Assembly: GCA_017430085.1 (NCBI GenBank)
Contig: JAFRNR010000041.1
Coordinates: 1-35,576, forward strand
DNA length: 35,576 nt
Direction of reading: 5' to 3'
Source: Lachnospiraceae bacterium
Lineage (GTDB): Bacteria; Bacillota; Clostridia; Lachnospirales; Lachnospiraceae
Within the stretch, counting starts at the first letter, position 1, and each line of letters opens with the position of its first letter. Position numbers and translations under genes: made by a program. Below are positions 8,901 to 15,884 of this stretch, one piece after another. The notes beneath the pieces were generated by a model. The model was given only the letters and a program-made list of their open reading frames with translations. It was not told the origin of the DNA and did no database searches.

Positions 8901-9191
8901 GGCGCGGCCCACGGCGCCCACGATATTGAACAGGCTCAGGAACAGCAGGACCATAAAGGCGATCAGGAACAATAAAAGGATGTCCCGGACCAGGGCCGAA
9001 TGCTGTGATGTTTTATTCCGGTTCGGCGTGCTCCGGGAAGGCGTCCGCTTAGCGGCAGATGCTGTGCGGGTCCCGGACGACCCTGAGCGGGTGCCGGAAG
9101 ACGCCGTCCGCCGGGCCGTACCGCTTCCGGACGTCCGTGAAGCGCTTCCCTTTCCGGACGAAGCCGATTTTTTATGGGATGAATTGGCCAA
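5973..9191 (-). CDS. ftsK: DNA translocase FtsK/SpoIIIE, long form
   Basis: This membrane-anchored, ATP-driven translocase pumps DNA through the septum. At 1072 residues it is clearly longer than the roughly 800 usual in Firmicutes. A Ser/Thr/Arg-rich extension (1-68) precedes about four membrane segments (70-92, 104-127, 138-156, 194-218). A charged, probably coiled-coil stretch follows (about 238-340), then a Pro/Ala-rich linker with a Gly-Thr-Ala repeat tract. The RecA motor has GATGSGKS near 740 and IVIIVDEFADLM near 850. The last 65 residues are the winged-helix gamma domain that reads orientation sequences. The start is TTG (9189-9191) with AGGAGG 7 nt upstream (9199-9204). It heads ftsK-murF-priA-def. 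Confidence 0.96.
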   Translation of the reverse strand: MANSSHKKSASSGKGSASRTSGSGTARRTASSGTRSGSSGTRTASAAKRTPSRSTPNRNKTSQHSALVRDILLLFLIAFMVLLFLSLFNIVGAVGRALASVQFGLFGSLAYVFPVVFILLVIFAISNLKLYPANTVLRILAALFTFTVLCGIIELVGSGGEILPVLGSYYRVGRGTRLHGGWFGGLWCRLSLSALGLVGSYIIMLVLFLAGLVLTFGKALLTAVGLTGNKMAHAIKDEHVRRREAVEDRRKLAELRTEERMLRRAQAREEQAAKEAAERKALMAQLDKKLAEGRRNFPTDTDLQLKEVRLKRQELDEQAEKRRTAEREAARKQEEEKRSVDFKKTDLKTPALPEDASLEELFKEMKSHKKGTDKTAGVSKESRTLEELQGLEEKRPAPRISRYQDTAAGKAEQMSLPLSDSAETHPEPAKPENNAAVAGAFDEYDRSRKTGDARPASSPRIRFDTKPDAQKAREASAAPASSVPSSVGAEDDPGWVDPRVQLDRIKNDDIFRKDGEPGGTGSSGRTFSGISTGVRPKTAAGAAIGTAAGTVAGTAASVGTAAGSVSGTAAGASSTGSASAALLTPAKKEYRLPSPNLLNRSRNNSAMKEGDLKRTARLLEDTLRNFGVEVTVTDISCGPSVTRYELKPEQGVKVSRISGLADDIKLALAATEIRIEAPIPGKSAVGIEVPNSENQTVSLRSIIESDEFRRSPSKIAFAVGQDIGGRVVVADLAKMPHLLIAGATGSGKSVCINSLITSILFRAKPNEVQLIMIDPKVVELGEYNGIPHLRIPVVTDPKLAAEALNGAVKEMTARYKAFADLNVRDIKSYNAKIRENPEDYGDREPMPQIVIIVDEFADLMMVAPGDVEQSVCRLAQLARAAGIHLVVATQRPSVNVITGLIKANIQSRIALAVSSGVDSRTIIDMNGAEKLLGKGDMLFYPTGYPKPVRVQGCWVSDEEIEAVTAFWKKQNAVSEEEMAQQKLSWMAESDGKDKAFHEERDDLFMEAAEYIIENEKASIGNLQRVFRIGFNRAARLMDQLADAGIVGKDDGTKARQIMMDRAQFEAWKQANG

Positions 9192-9230
9192 AACACAACC
9201 TCCTGTGGATGATTACGCATAGTTAGATAG

Positions 9231-9259
9231 ATTATACCGCACTTTTCGGAAAAATAAAA
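9231..9259 (-). promoter_or_regulatory. probable promoter of the ftsK operon
   Basis: A perfect TATAAT on the minus strand (9231-9236) lies 40 nt before the ftsK start. A weak TTTTAT at 9254-9259 has the 17-nt spacing. The AT-rich stretch upstream repeats the string CTTTTCGGAAAA. The remaining sequence up to 9410 is GC-rich with a small GGCCG/CGGCC hairpin and no gene that I can recognise. Confidence 0.5.
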
Positions 9260-9410
9260 GGCTTTTCGGAAAATTCCGACCATTTGTTCGCTTTTCACAG
9301 AACAAGAGAGTGTTTCGGCGCGCGGGCCGCCCTTTCCGGCCGCGGACCGCTTGTTTGTGAAAAAATAATTCTGAAAAAAATTCCCGGCCGCAACATTGCC
9401 CCCGGTTCAG

Positions 9411-9419
9411 TGGTATTAT
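9411..9419 (+). promoter_or_regulatory. possible extended -10 promoter of the serpin gene
   Basis: TGGTATTAT fits an extended -10 (TGn before TATTAT at 9414-9419) 32 nt before the serpin ATG. No good -35 box is visible at 16-18 nt. Confidence 0.4.
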
Positions 9420-9450
9420 TGTCAGAAGAACACCAAGGAGGTGGATAATA

Positions 9451-10779
9451 ATGAAGAAGCGGATCTCTGTAATCTGTTCCGTCGTGCTGGCTGCCGTCCT
9501 GCTGCTTTCCGCGGCCGGCTGCAGCAGCTCCGCAACGACGCAGTCATCCGGGAAACCGGGACAGGCCGTCAAAACCGGCAAGACAGTAGACCTGATGGCG
9601 AACGTGCAGACCGCATCCGCGGAGGGCAAAAAAGCCGACACCGCGTTTCAGGACGCGTACCTGAAATTCACTGCCGCCCTGCTGAAGGACTCCTACGCCG
9701 CGTCGTCCCAAAACCGCAACGTCCTGCTCTCCCCTCTCTCCGTCATGACCGCGCTTGCTATGACGATGAACGGCGCCGAAGGGGAAACGCTGGCCGAACT
9801 GGAGGAAGTCCTGACGACCGGGGAAAAGACCGGGAACGGTGCGGCTTTTGACCGCGAAGCGCTGAACCGGTACCTTTATCAGTATTACAAGGACCTGCCG
9901 TCCACGGATAAATCCAGGTTCTCGTTCGCGAATTCGATCTGGTTCAGAGAGCAGGATGCAGGCTTCCAGGTCGAGGAAGCGTTCCTGCAGAAAAACAAGG
10001 CCTGCTACGGCGCGGATGCCTATCAGGCCCCGTTCAACGAGCAGACGCTGAACGATATCAACGGATGGATCGACCAAAAGACGGACCACCTGATCCCGAA
10101 GATGCTGGATCAGATCAGCGACGCAGACGTGATGTTCCTGATCAATGCCCTGCTGTTCGACGCGGAGTGGGAAACCGCTATCGGTTCCAACATGATCCGG
10201 AAAGACAAGTTCCACGCCATAAGCGGGAACGATCAAAGCGTTTCGATGATGACCAGCGACGAGTCCCTGTTGATCCTGGACGACGACACCGTGGGCATCA
10301 TGAAGCCCTACGCCGGGGACAAATACCGCTTCGCGGCGTTCCTGCCCCTGGACGAGACCGCGGATTTCAGCCAGTACGTGAACGGGCTGGACGCGGCGAA
10401 GATCGGCAGCCTGCTGAAAAACGTCACGCAAAAAAGCATTTCGCTGACCATGCCGAAATTCAGCGTGGAATACGGCACGGACCTGGTCGACGCGCTCCGG
10501 CGGATGGGGGTCTCGCACGCGTTTGACGATGCGGATTTCTCCGGCATCAGCAAGGGCGACGCCCTGTCCATCGGCCACATCCTGCACAAGACGCGGCTGG
10601 AGCTGGACAACGCCGGCACGAAAGCCGCCGCGGTCACGGTCGTCGCCATGACCAGGGCCGCCATGCCCATGCCCGGCGAGATCAGCGCCGTGCGGCTGGA
10701 CCGCCCCTTCGTCTACATGATTATCGACACGGAGCAGATGCTGCCGGTGTTCATCGGGACGGTCACGGAGATCCCGTAA
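9451..10779 (+). CDS. serpin-family protease inhibitor, lipoprotein
   Basis: The 442-residue product has a basic N-terminus, a hydrophobic segment and a lipobox ending AAGC (Cys 23), so it should be lipid-anchored outside the cell. The rest is a full serpin fold: NVLLSPLSVMTALAMTMNGA (helix B region), NSIWF, LINALLFDAEW (strand 3A), and RPFVYMIIDTEQMLPVFIGTV at the C-terminus. The reactive-loop hinge GTKAAAVT (389-396) matches the inhibitory consensus with small residues at P12-P9. Counting from Gly 389 as P15 puts P1-P1' at Ala 403-Ala 404. This suggests an inhibitor of elastase-like serine proteases, which is inferred. The ATG follows AAGGAGG. It is a single gene, divergent from ftsK. Confidence 0.95.
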   Translation: MKKRISVICSVVLAAVLLLSAAGCSSSATTQSSGKPGQAVKTGKTVDLMANVQTASAEGKKADTAFQDAYLKFTAALLKDSYAASSQNRNVLLSPLSVMTALAMTMNGAEGETLAELEEVLTTGEKTGNGAAFDREALNRYLYQYYKDLPSTDKSRFSFANSIWFREQDAGFQVEEAFLQKNKACYGADAYQAPFNEQTLNDINGWIDQKTDHLIPKMLDQISDADVMFLINALLFDAEWETAIGSNMIRKDKFHAISGNDQSVSMMTSDESLLILDDDTVGIMKPYAGDKYRFAAFLPLDETADFSQYVNGLDAAKIGSLLKNVTQKSISLTMPKFSVEYGTDLVDALRRMGVSHAFDDADFSGISKGDALSIGHILHKTRLELDNAGTKAAAVTVVAMTRAAMPMPGEISAVRLDRPFVYMIIDTEQMLPVFIGTVTEIP

Positions 10780-10827
10780 ATCTGACCCGTTGCGGGCACA
10801 GCAGGCATCAATTGACAATACAATGAC

Positions 10828-10868
10828 AAACAGGGCCATTTGGGGACTGTCCCCCAGTGGCCCTGTTT
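10828..10868. terminator. bidirectional hairpin between serpin and pgs operon
   Basis: AAACAGGGCCA (10828-10838) and TGGCCCTGTTT (10858-10868) form an 11-bp stem whose inside contains GGGGACTGTCCCC (10842-10854), itself a palindrome. The stem ends in A on one side and T on the other, so it could end transcripts from both converging genes. The U-run is only three long. Confidence 0.55.
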
Positions 10869-10884
10869 CGTTATCAAAAACGCA

Positions 10885-10903
10885 GGGGCGGTCATTGGCC
10901 GCC
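10885..10903. repeat. dispersed palindrome, copy 1
   Basis: GGGCGGTC / ATT / GGCCGCCC gives 8 pairs including one G-U, with flanks GCAGG and GTG. It resembles the other hairpins of the family (19463, 19501, 26452, 29456, 35024-35117). CAATTGACA at 10809-10817 and its exact inverse at 10906-10914 enclose this copy and the hairpin at 10828. Confidence 0.6.
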
Positions 10904-10923
10904 CGTGTCAATTGTACTTTCTG

Positions 10924-12003
10924 TCAGGTTTCGCTTCTCCTTCTGCGGTCCATCCAGTTGATCCCCAGCAACCCCAGGACGGCGGCAGCGCCTACGGCAA
11001 TGATGGCGGGTTTGGCGTAATTGCGGCTGTAATAGACGGCGGAAGTGCCGTCGGCGGGGACGGAGACGGGGTCGTAGGGGACGCCGGTCTCGGCGCAGAG
11101 CTGCTTGATGTTGAGCAGGTGGATCACGGGAACGCCCAGGGACAGGTAGCGTTCCACGAGGCCGCTGGATTCTTTGATCACAGGGTCGGCCGGCTTCAGC
11201 AGACCCTGGCCGTAGCCGAGAGAGACGTCCTCGTTGCCGAGGCCGAGAATGTTGCCGCCGACGTTCACGAACGCCTTGATATCGCCCAGCAGGTCCATGT
11301 GGACCGCGATGTTTTCCGCAAAGTCCGGATGCGCGGACAGCGGGATGCCTTCCCGCTCCAGCCGCGCGATCATTTCATCGATCTCTTCCGTTTCCTCCAG
11401 TGCATAGCCCTGCATGTTGCTCCCGCGGTCGCCGGAGCCGCCCATGGAGACGGTCGATGGCATGACGGACAGCAGGCCGGCGTTCACCGCGGTCTGCACC
11501 ATTTCCGGCATCACATAGCCCGGCAGGTTCGCCCCGTAGTTGGAGGAGCCCAGCGTGCAGAAATATACGATATCCAGGTGCATGACCTCCGCCGCGCAAA
11601 GCACGGCCAGGTCGAGCCCCGGGAAAGAGCCGGAGAAGCAGGCGCCGACGCGGTCGCCCTCCTGCACTCCCGCCTCATGGAACAGGCGCACGCACAGGGC
11701 GGCGAAATCCGGGATCTGGGCGGTCCGCTTGGCCTCCATTGCGCCCAGCGAGGTGGTGATGGCCGTGATATGCTCACCCATCAGGCCGATCTGCAGCGTG
11801 TCCTCCGGGACCAGTTCGTAGCCCCGCCGCAGGCGCTCTTCTTTCACGGCCGCCACGACCTGACGGTGCAGCGCGGCCGCCTCCTGCATCTGATCTGCGC
11901 ACGAAACGCGCACGCGGCGGCCGGCCAGCCAGATGCCGAGGGCGGCGGCGGCCAGCAGGACCAGCAGGATCAGATAATGATAATGCTTCCGCTTCAGTCT
12001 CAT
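10924..12003 (-). CDS. poly-gamma-glutamate system protein, second paralogue
   Basis: From the ATG at 12003 the product is 359 residues: N-terminal membrane segment (YLILLVLLAAAALGIWLA), a long outside domain, and a C-terminal membrane segment (IIAVGAAAVLGLLGINW) followed by basic residues. It is a clear paralogue of the gene before it. Shared blocks include ITAITT, PDFAALCV..FHEAG, GDRVGA.FSGS.PGL, YGAN.PGY and PVIHLLN. The family accompanies pgsB/pgsC in some bacteria; its biochemical role is not known to me. The start overlaps the previous stop as ATGA (12000-12003), implying coupled translation in comparable amounts. An in-frame extension up to 12081 lies inside the previous gene and looks non-coding. 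Confidence 0.8.
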   Translation of the reverse strand: MRLKRKHYHYLILLVLLAAAALGIWLAGRRVRVSCADQMQEAAALHRQVVAAVKEERLRRGYELVPEDTLQIGLMGEHITAITTSLGAMEAKRTAQIPDFAALCVRLFHEAGVQEGDRVGACFSGSFPGLDLAVLCAAEVMHLDIVYFCTLGSSNYGANLPGYVMPEMVQTAVNAGLLSVMPSTVSMGGSGDRGSNMQGYALEETEEIDEMIARLEREGIPLSAHPDFAENIAVHMDLLGDIKAFVNVGGNILGLGNEDVSLGYGQGLLKPADPVIKESSGLVERYLSLGVPVIHLLNIKQLCAETGVPYDPVSVPADGTSAVYYSRNYAKPAIIAVGAAAVLGLLGINWMDRRRRSET

Positions 12004-12998
12004 TGCCACCCTCCGTAATACACGGGCGAGGTCCCGATCTCGGGCGGCCGCACCGGGTCGAACGGGATCCCTTCTTCGCACAGCGCGTGCACGTTCAGCA
12101 GATGGATCACCGGGATGCCTTTGGCCAGATAGCGCTCCACAAAACCGCTGTGCTCGTTCACTTCCACGGCCTGCGGCTCCAGGAGGCCGCTGCCGACTTC
12201 CAGGATCACGCCGTCGTTGTGGCCCAGGCCGAGGCCGTTGCCGCCCGCGTTCACGAACGCCTTGACGTCGCCGTACAGCGCTTCATGGATCGCGATGTCC
12301 TGCGCGTAGCTTTCGATATTTGTCTCATAGGCCAGGCCCTCTGCCACGAGCCGGGCCTTCATGTCCTCGATCTCCGCGATCCACTCGTCGTCCTCCAGCT
12401 CGTAGCCGGCCATGTTCCGGCCCATGTCGCCGCCCCCGCCCAGCGTGATCATGCCGGGCATGCGGGAGATGAGGCCAGCGTCGACCAGCGTCTTCAGCAT
12501 CTCCGGGAATGTGTAGCCCGGGCAGTTGGCGCCATACGTAGAGGAGCCGACAGAGGTCGAATACACGAGTTCCAGACCCATCGCTTCCGCCGCGCAGATA
12601 GCGGCCAGGTTCAGGCCCGGATAGGAACCGGAAAAGTTCGCGCCGACGCGGTCGCCCGGCTGGAGGCCCGCCTCGTGGAAGTATTTCACGCACAGCGCGG
12701 CAAAATCCGGGAGTTGGCACGTGCGCTTTTCCGCTGCGCCGCCGGACGTGGTCGTGATGGCGGTGAAATGCGGGCCCATGATGCCGATCTCCCAGACGTC
12801 CTCTTCCGCCAGTTCGATCCCGCGGCGCAGTTTTTCCGCCTTGATCAGCTCGCCGGCCCGCTGCTGGATGCGCGCGGCCTCTTCCATCTCGTCCGCGTAG
12901 GGCAGGCGTTCGATGGGCAGCTGCTTCAGAGGCGCCGCGATGCCCGCCAGCGCCAGGGCCAGGATCAATATCCATTTTTCGATCCACGCGCCGATCAT
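12000..12998 (-). CDS. poly-gamma-glutamate system protein, first paralogue
   Basis: This 332-residue protein starts MIGAWIEKWILILALALAGI, a single N-terminal membrane anchor, followed by an extracytoplasmic domain with the same conserved blocks as its neighbour (PDFAALCVKYFHEAG, GDRVGANFSGSYPGL, NAGGNGLGLGHNDG). Unlike the second paralogue it has no C-terminal membrane segment. It lacks the metallophosphatase-like motifs of CapA/PgsA. The ATG at 12998 overlaps the pgsC stop as ATGA, so it is translationally coupled to pgsC. A longer frame to 13022 would begin within pgsC and adds no recognisable sequence. The assignment rests on family resemblance and position. Confidence 0.8.
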   Translation of the reverse strand: MIGAWIEKWILILALALAGIAAPLKQLPIERLPYADEMEEAARIQQRAGELIKAEKLRRGIELAEEDVWEIGIMGPHFTAITTTSGGAAEKRTCQLPDFAALCVKYFHEAGLQPGDRVGANFSGSYPGLNLAAICAAEAMGLELVYSTSVGSSTYGANCPGYTFPEMLKTLVDAGLISRMPGMITLGGGGDMGRNMAGYELEDDEWIAEIEDMKARLVAEGLAYETNIESYAQDIAIHEALYGDVKAFVNAGGNGLGLGHNDGVILEVGSGLLEPQAVEVNEHSGFVERYLAKGIPVIHLLNVHALCEEGIPFDPVRPPEIGTSPVYYGGWQ

Positions 12999-13417
12999 AA
13001 CATCCCCGCCCACATCAGGCACAGCGCGGACAGCGCCGTGACCGTGCCCATGGAAATGCCGGTCTTGACAAAGCCCTGGCGCTCCAGATCGCGCACCGTC
13101 AAAGCCGGTACGATATAGCCGATGACCCGCAGCCCCATGGGCAGCAGGCCCGTGACGCCGACCAGCCAGGTCAGCAGGAAGCCCAGCACGACGTTGACCG
13201 CGAACAGCCGCCGCCCGTACAGGATCAGGTAACGGCCGAGCAGCTTATCGATCCCGTAGACCGCCAGGATCACCAGTACCGTGTACAGGATGCGCAGCGG
13301 GTCGGACAGGCTGAGGGCAAAATAGACCGGCGCCACCAGGCCGCCCGTGGACAGCCCCGTGATCTCGCTGTATATGACGGCGATCAGGATCCCGATGATA
13401 ACCATTTCACTGTACAT
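12995..13417 (-). CDS. pgsC: poly-gamma-glutamate biosynthesis protein PgsC/CapC
   Basis: This 140-residue, very hydrophobic protein has four to five membrane segments. It begins MYSEMVIIGILIAVIYSEIT and has GLSTGGLVAPVYFAL and a VGVTGLLPMGLRVIGYIVPAL stretch, characteristic of CapC/PgsC. It is the membrane partner of the PgsB ligase in the poly-gamma-glutamate synthase complex. Its start overlaps the end of pgsB by 11 nt and its stop overlaps the next gene as ATGA. Confidence 0.92.
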   Translation of the reverse strand: MYSEMVIIGILIAVIYSEITGLSTGGLVAPVYFALSLSDPLRILYTVLVILAVYGIDKLLGRYLILYGRRLFAVNVVLGFLLTWLVGVTGLLPMGLRVIGYIVPALTVRDLERQGFVKTGISMGTVTALSALCLMWAGML

Positions 13418-14561
13418 CGCTGCTCACTTCCTTTTCCTTCAGTTCGGCCTTCGCGCGCTCCACCAGGCGGATGCCCTCGTTTTTGATATTGCCCACGGCC
13501 AGGATCAGCCGCGGCGTTTCGCTGGCAAAGGGGATCTCCTCCGCCACTCGAAAGCCCCGCACTTCGGCCTGCGGGGCGGCTTTTTCGCACAGTTTGCCCA
13601 GCGCTTCCTGGTTGTCGCCCAGCATCCAGACGCGGCGGGGCTGCATCACTTTGACCAGGCGCGCCATGTCCTTGGCGCGGGCGGGGCGGTCGCCGCGGTT
13701 GTTGATGAGGATGACGAGTTCTTCGTCCTCCGGGCCGCGGGTCCTGTCGTAGATCATCTGCGTGGAGCTCACGTCGTTCGCGGACAGCGCGTTTACGAAA
13801 ACCGTGTTTTCGCCCTCGTGCACGGACAGCGCGTACGGGTCGCGCACGAAGCCGCGGATGCCCTCAAACGCCGCTTTCCGCTCCACGCCCAGGGATTCGC
13901 AGACGCCCAGCGCCAGCGCCACGTTTTCCGGGAAGTCCAGTTCCGCGGCGCCGGGCAGGTCGCCCAGCGTGTTTTCGTCCGTGATGAGGAGGCGGCTGTC
14001 CAGTTTCTTCGCGCGGGTTTCCAGGATCTCCGGGAAATCGCGCTCCGCGGTGACGATCAGGCCCTTCGCGGGCAGGATCTCCATCAGGCAGTCCAGGATC
14101 TCCTCCCGGGTGTCGCCCATCACGTCCATGTGGTCCAGGCGGGCGTTCGTGATGACGCCCACGTCGCAGTGCAGCATATCTCTGGCGGAGACCCGCTGGT
14201 ATTCGGGCTGCAGGGCCATGCATTCGATGATCAGGACGTCCGCGCCCTCGGCCGCCGCGATGCGCAGGTATTTGATCTGCTCCCGGATGTTGGCCGGCGC
14301 ACGGCGCACGATCTCCTCCTGATGCCCGTCCGGGTAGATCGCGATAGGCAGCGTGCCGGTGGTCTTGCACAGCACCCGGTGGCCGCCCGCCTTCAGGCCG
14401 GCCGCGATCATGCGCGTCACGGTGGATTTGCCGCGCGTGCCGTTCACGTAGACCACGTGGGTCAGTTTGGCGCGCGCTTTGCGCACGGTGACCGCCTCCC
14501 GGATCAGGTAGATCAGGAAGCCGATAAACAGTATGACGATGATAATCTTGATCTTATCCAT
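13407..14561 (-). CDS. pgsB: poly-gamma-glutamate synthase PgsB/CapB
   Basis: PgsB is a membrane-anchored, Mur-ligase-like amide ligase that polymerises glutamate through its gamma-carboxyl using ATP. The 384-residue product has an N-terminal membrane helix (about 5-21), the P-loop VNGTRGKSTVTR (39-50), then CKTTGTLP, VLIIECMALQPEYQ and TNARLDHMDVMGD, all conserved in CapB. ILINNRGDRPARAKD marks the C-terminal half. It starts 30 nt after the M28 peptidase stop and overlaps pgsC. PgsB normally works with PgsC and PgsA (CapA). No pgsA is present within the window. Confidence 0.95.
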   Translation of the reverse strand: MDKIKIIIVILFIGFLIYLIREAVTVRKARAKLTHVVYVNGTRGKSTVTRMIAAGLKAGGHRVLCKTTGTLPIAIYPDGHQEEIVRRAPANIREQIKYLRIAAAEGADVLIIECMALQPEYQRVSARDMLHCDVGVITNARLDHMDVMGDTREEILDCLMEILPAKGLIVTAERDFPEILETRAKKLDSRLLITDENTLGDLPGAAELDFPENVALALGVCESLGVERKAAFEGIRGFVRDPYALSVHEGENTVFVNALSANDVSSTQMIYDRTRGPEDEELVILINNRGDRPARAKDMARLVKVMQPRRVWMLGDNQEALGKLCEKAAPQAEVRGFRVAEEIPFASETPRLILAVGNIKNEGIRLVERAKAELKEKEVSSDVQ

Positions 14562-14591
14562 GTCGTTCCGGCGGGCTTTCCGCCGCGTCCG

Positions 14592-15839
14592 TCAGTCTTC
14601 TTTCCGTTTCCGCGCCAGGTATTCGTCCAGGCTCTTCTTCACTTTTTCGGGGATCTCCCGCTTGACCGGGCACTTCACCGCGTCCGCCATGAAGCGGGTG
14701 AAATCAGTGATGAACGCGCCGTCCTTCAGCAGCTGCTCGTCCGAGAGCAGGTCCGGCGTATCGTAGCGGTTGTGGATGGTGGCCTGGTTCGGGCCGGCGA
14801 TGCGGGCGAAGGACAGCGCGGGCACGCCCTTGTCCGCGAACGGCGTGGAATCGCTCGAATACACGCCCTGCGAGGCCCGGATGCCGAAGCCGCGCTGCGC
14901 CGCGAAATACCGCACGAAGCTCACCAGCGCTTCCTCCGCGCTGACGCGGGTCAGAAAGTGGCCCATGTACGTGCCGATCATGTCCAGGTTAATGTTGAGC
15001 GCGATTTTCTCCAGCTCGCCCTCATGCGCCGCCACGTAGGCCTTGGAGCCCAGCAGGCCGCGCTCTTCGCTGCCGCAGAAGACGAAGCGCAGGCCGTAGC
15101 GGTGCGGTTTGTCCTTCAGCGCGTCCATGACCATCAGCAGGCCGAGGCAGCCGGTCATGTTGTCGTAGGAGCCGCGGGACAGGGGCGTAGTATCCAGGTG
15201 CGCGGACAGGACGATCCATTCGTCGGTCCCGCCGGGGATCTCCGCGATCACGTTGTGCGACTTGCCCTTGCTCTCCTTCTGCTTCACGCTGATCTTCGCG
15301 CTGACGGCGCCGCTCTTCACGATGGCGAAGGCGTCCTTCGCGTTGACGTTCACAGCCAGTGTCTTTTTGCCGTCCTCGCCCACGACGTGCGGGCGCAGTT
15401 CCTTCAGGTCGATGTCGCGGTCCCGGTAATGCACGTTGCCGTCGTAGGTGATGATGCCCTTCACGCCGTTGTCCAGCAGATCGTGATAGGTGAAATAGCC
15501 GACGCCCACGTCCAGAAGCACGATGGCGTCCTTCGCGCGGGTGAGCGACGCGGGATCGAGGTCGGGCAGGTAGACCAGCGGCGCTTCCACCGTGCCGCTG
15601 CCGCAGAGGCGGAAGCCCTTGCAGGGGATCTCTTTTTCTTTGCCGTCGCGCGTTTTGACGGTCAGGGACGCGGACTGCACCGCGCCGATCTGCACTTCAA
15701 AATCTTCCAGCCAAGCTTTCACGCCCAGTTCTTCGCAGCGGGCTTTCAGGTATTCGGCGACCTTCTTTTCTTCCGGGCTGCCGCTGATGTGGATATAATC
15801 CGTGTCTTTCAGGATCTGACGGACCTGTTTCTTATTCAT
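14592..15839 (-). CDS. M28-family metallopeptidase with inserted PA-like domain
   Basis: The 415-residue product is a co-catalytic zinc peptidase of the M28 (aminopeptidase Y/PSMA) type. The metal and catalytic residues appear in order: SAHLDTTP (His, Asp), YDNMTG (bridging Asp), GSEERGLLGS (Glu-Glu), NLDMIG (Asp) and TIHNRYDTPD (last His). A domain between about residues 70 and 190 looks like the protease-associated insert. No signal peptide is visible, so it is probably cytoplasmic. The ATG at 15839 follows AAAGGAGG. It lies 45 nt after maf and 30 nt before pgsB. A role in trimming peptides or gamma-glutamyl polymer is only suggested by position. Confidence 0.88.
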   Translation of the reverse strand: MNKKQVRQILKDTDYIHISGSPEEKKVAEYLKARCEELGVKAWLEDFEVQIGAVQSASLTVKTRDGKEKEIPCKGFRLCGSGTVEAPLVYLPDLDPASLTRAKDAIVLLDVGVGYFTYHDLLDNGVKGIITYDGNVHYRDRDIDLKELRPHVVGEDGKKTLAVNVNAKDAFAIVKSGAVSAKISVKQKESKGKSHNVIAEIPGGTDEWIVLSAHLDTTPLSRGSYDNMTGCLGLLMVMDALKDKPHRYGLRFVFCGSEERGLLGSKAYVAAHEGELEKIALNINLDMIGTYMGHFLTRVSAEEALVSFVRYFAAQRGFGIRASQGVYSSDSTPFADKGVPALSFARIAGPNQATIHNRYDTPDLLSDEQLLKDGAFITDFTRFMADAVKCPVKREIPEKVKKSLDEYLARKRKED

Positions 15840-15884
15840 GTGTTCCTCCTTTGGCAGCTCCGCGGCCGCCGTGTCTGTCGGCAT

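Noticed and set aside
9544-10911. A minus-strand open frame of 455 codons opposite the serpin gene
   Set aside because: The serpin on the plus strand has signal peptide, hinge and C-terminal signature; the opposite frame has none.
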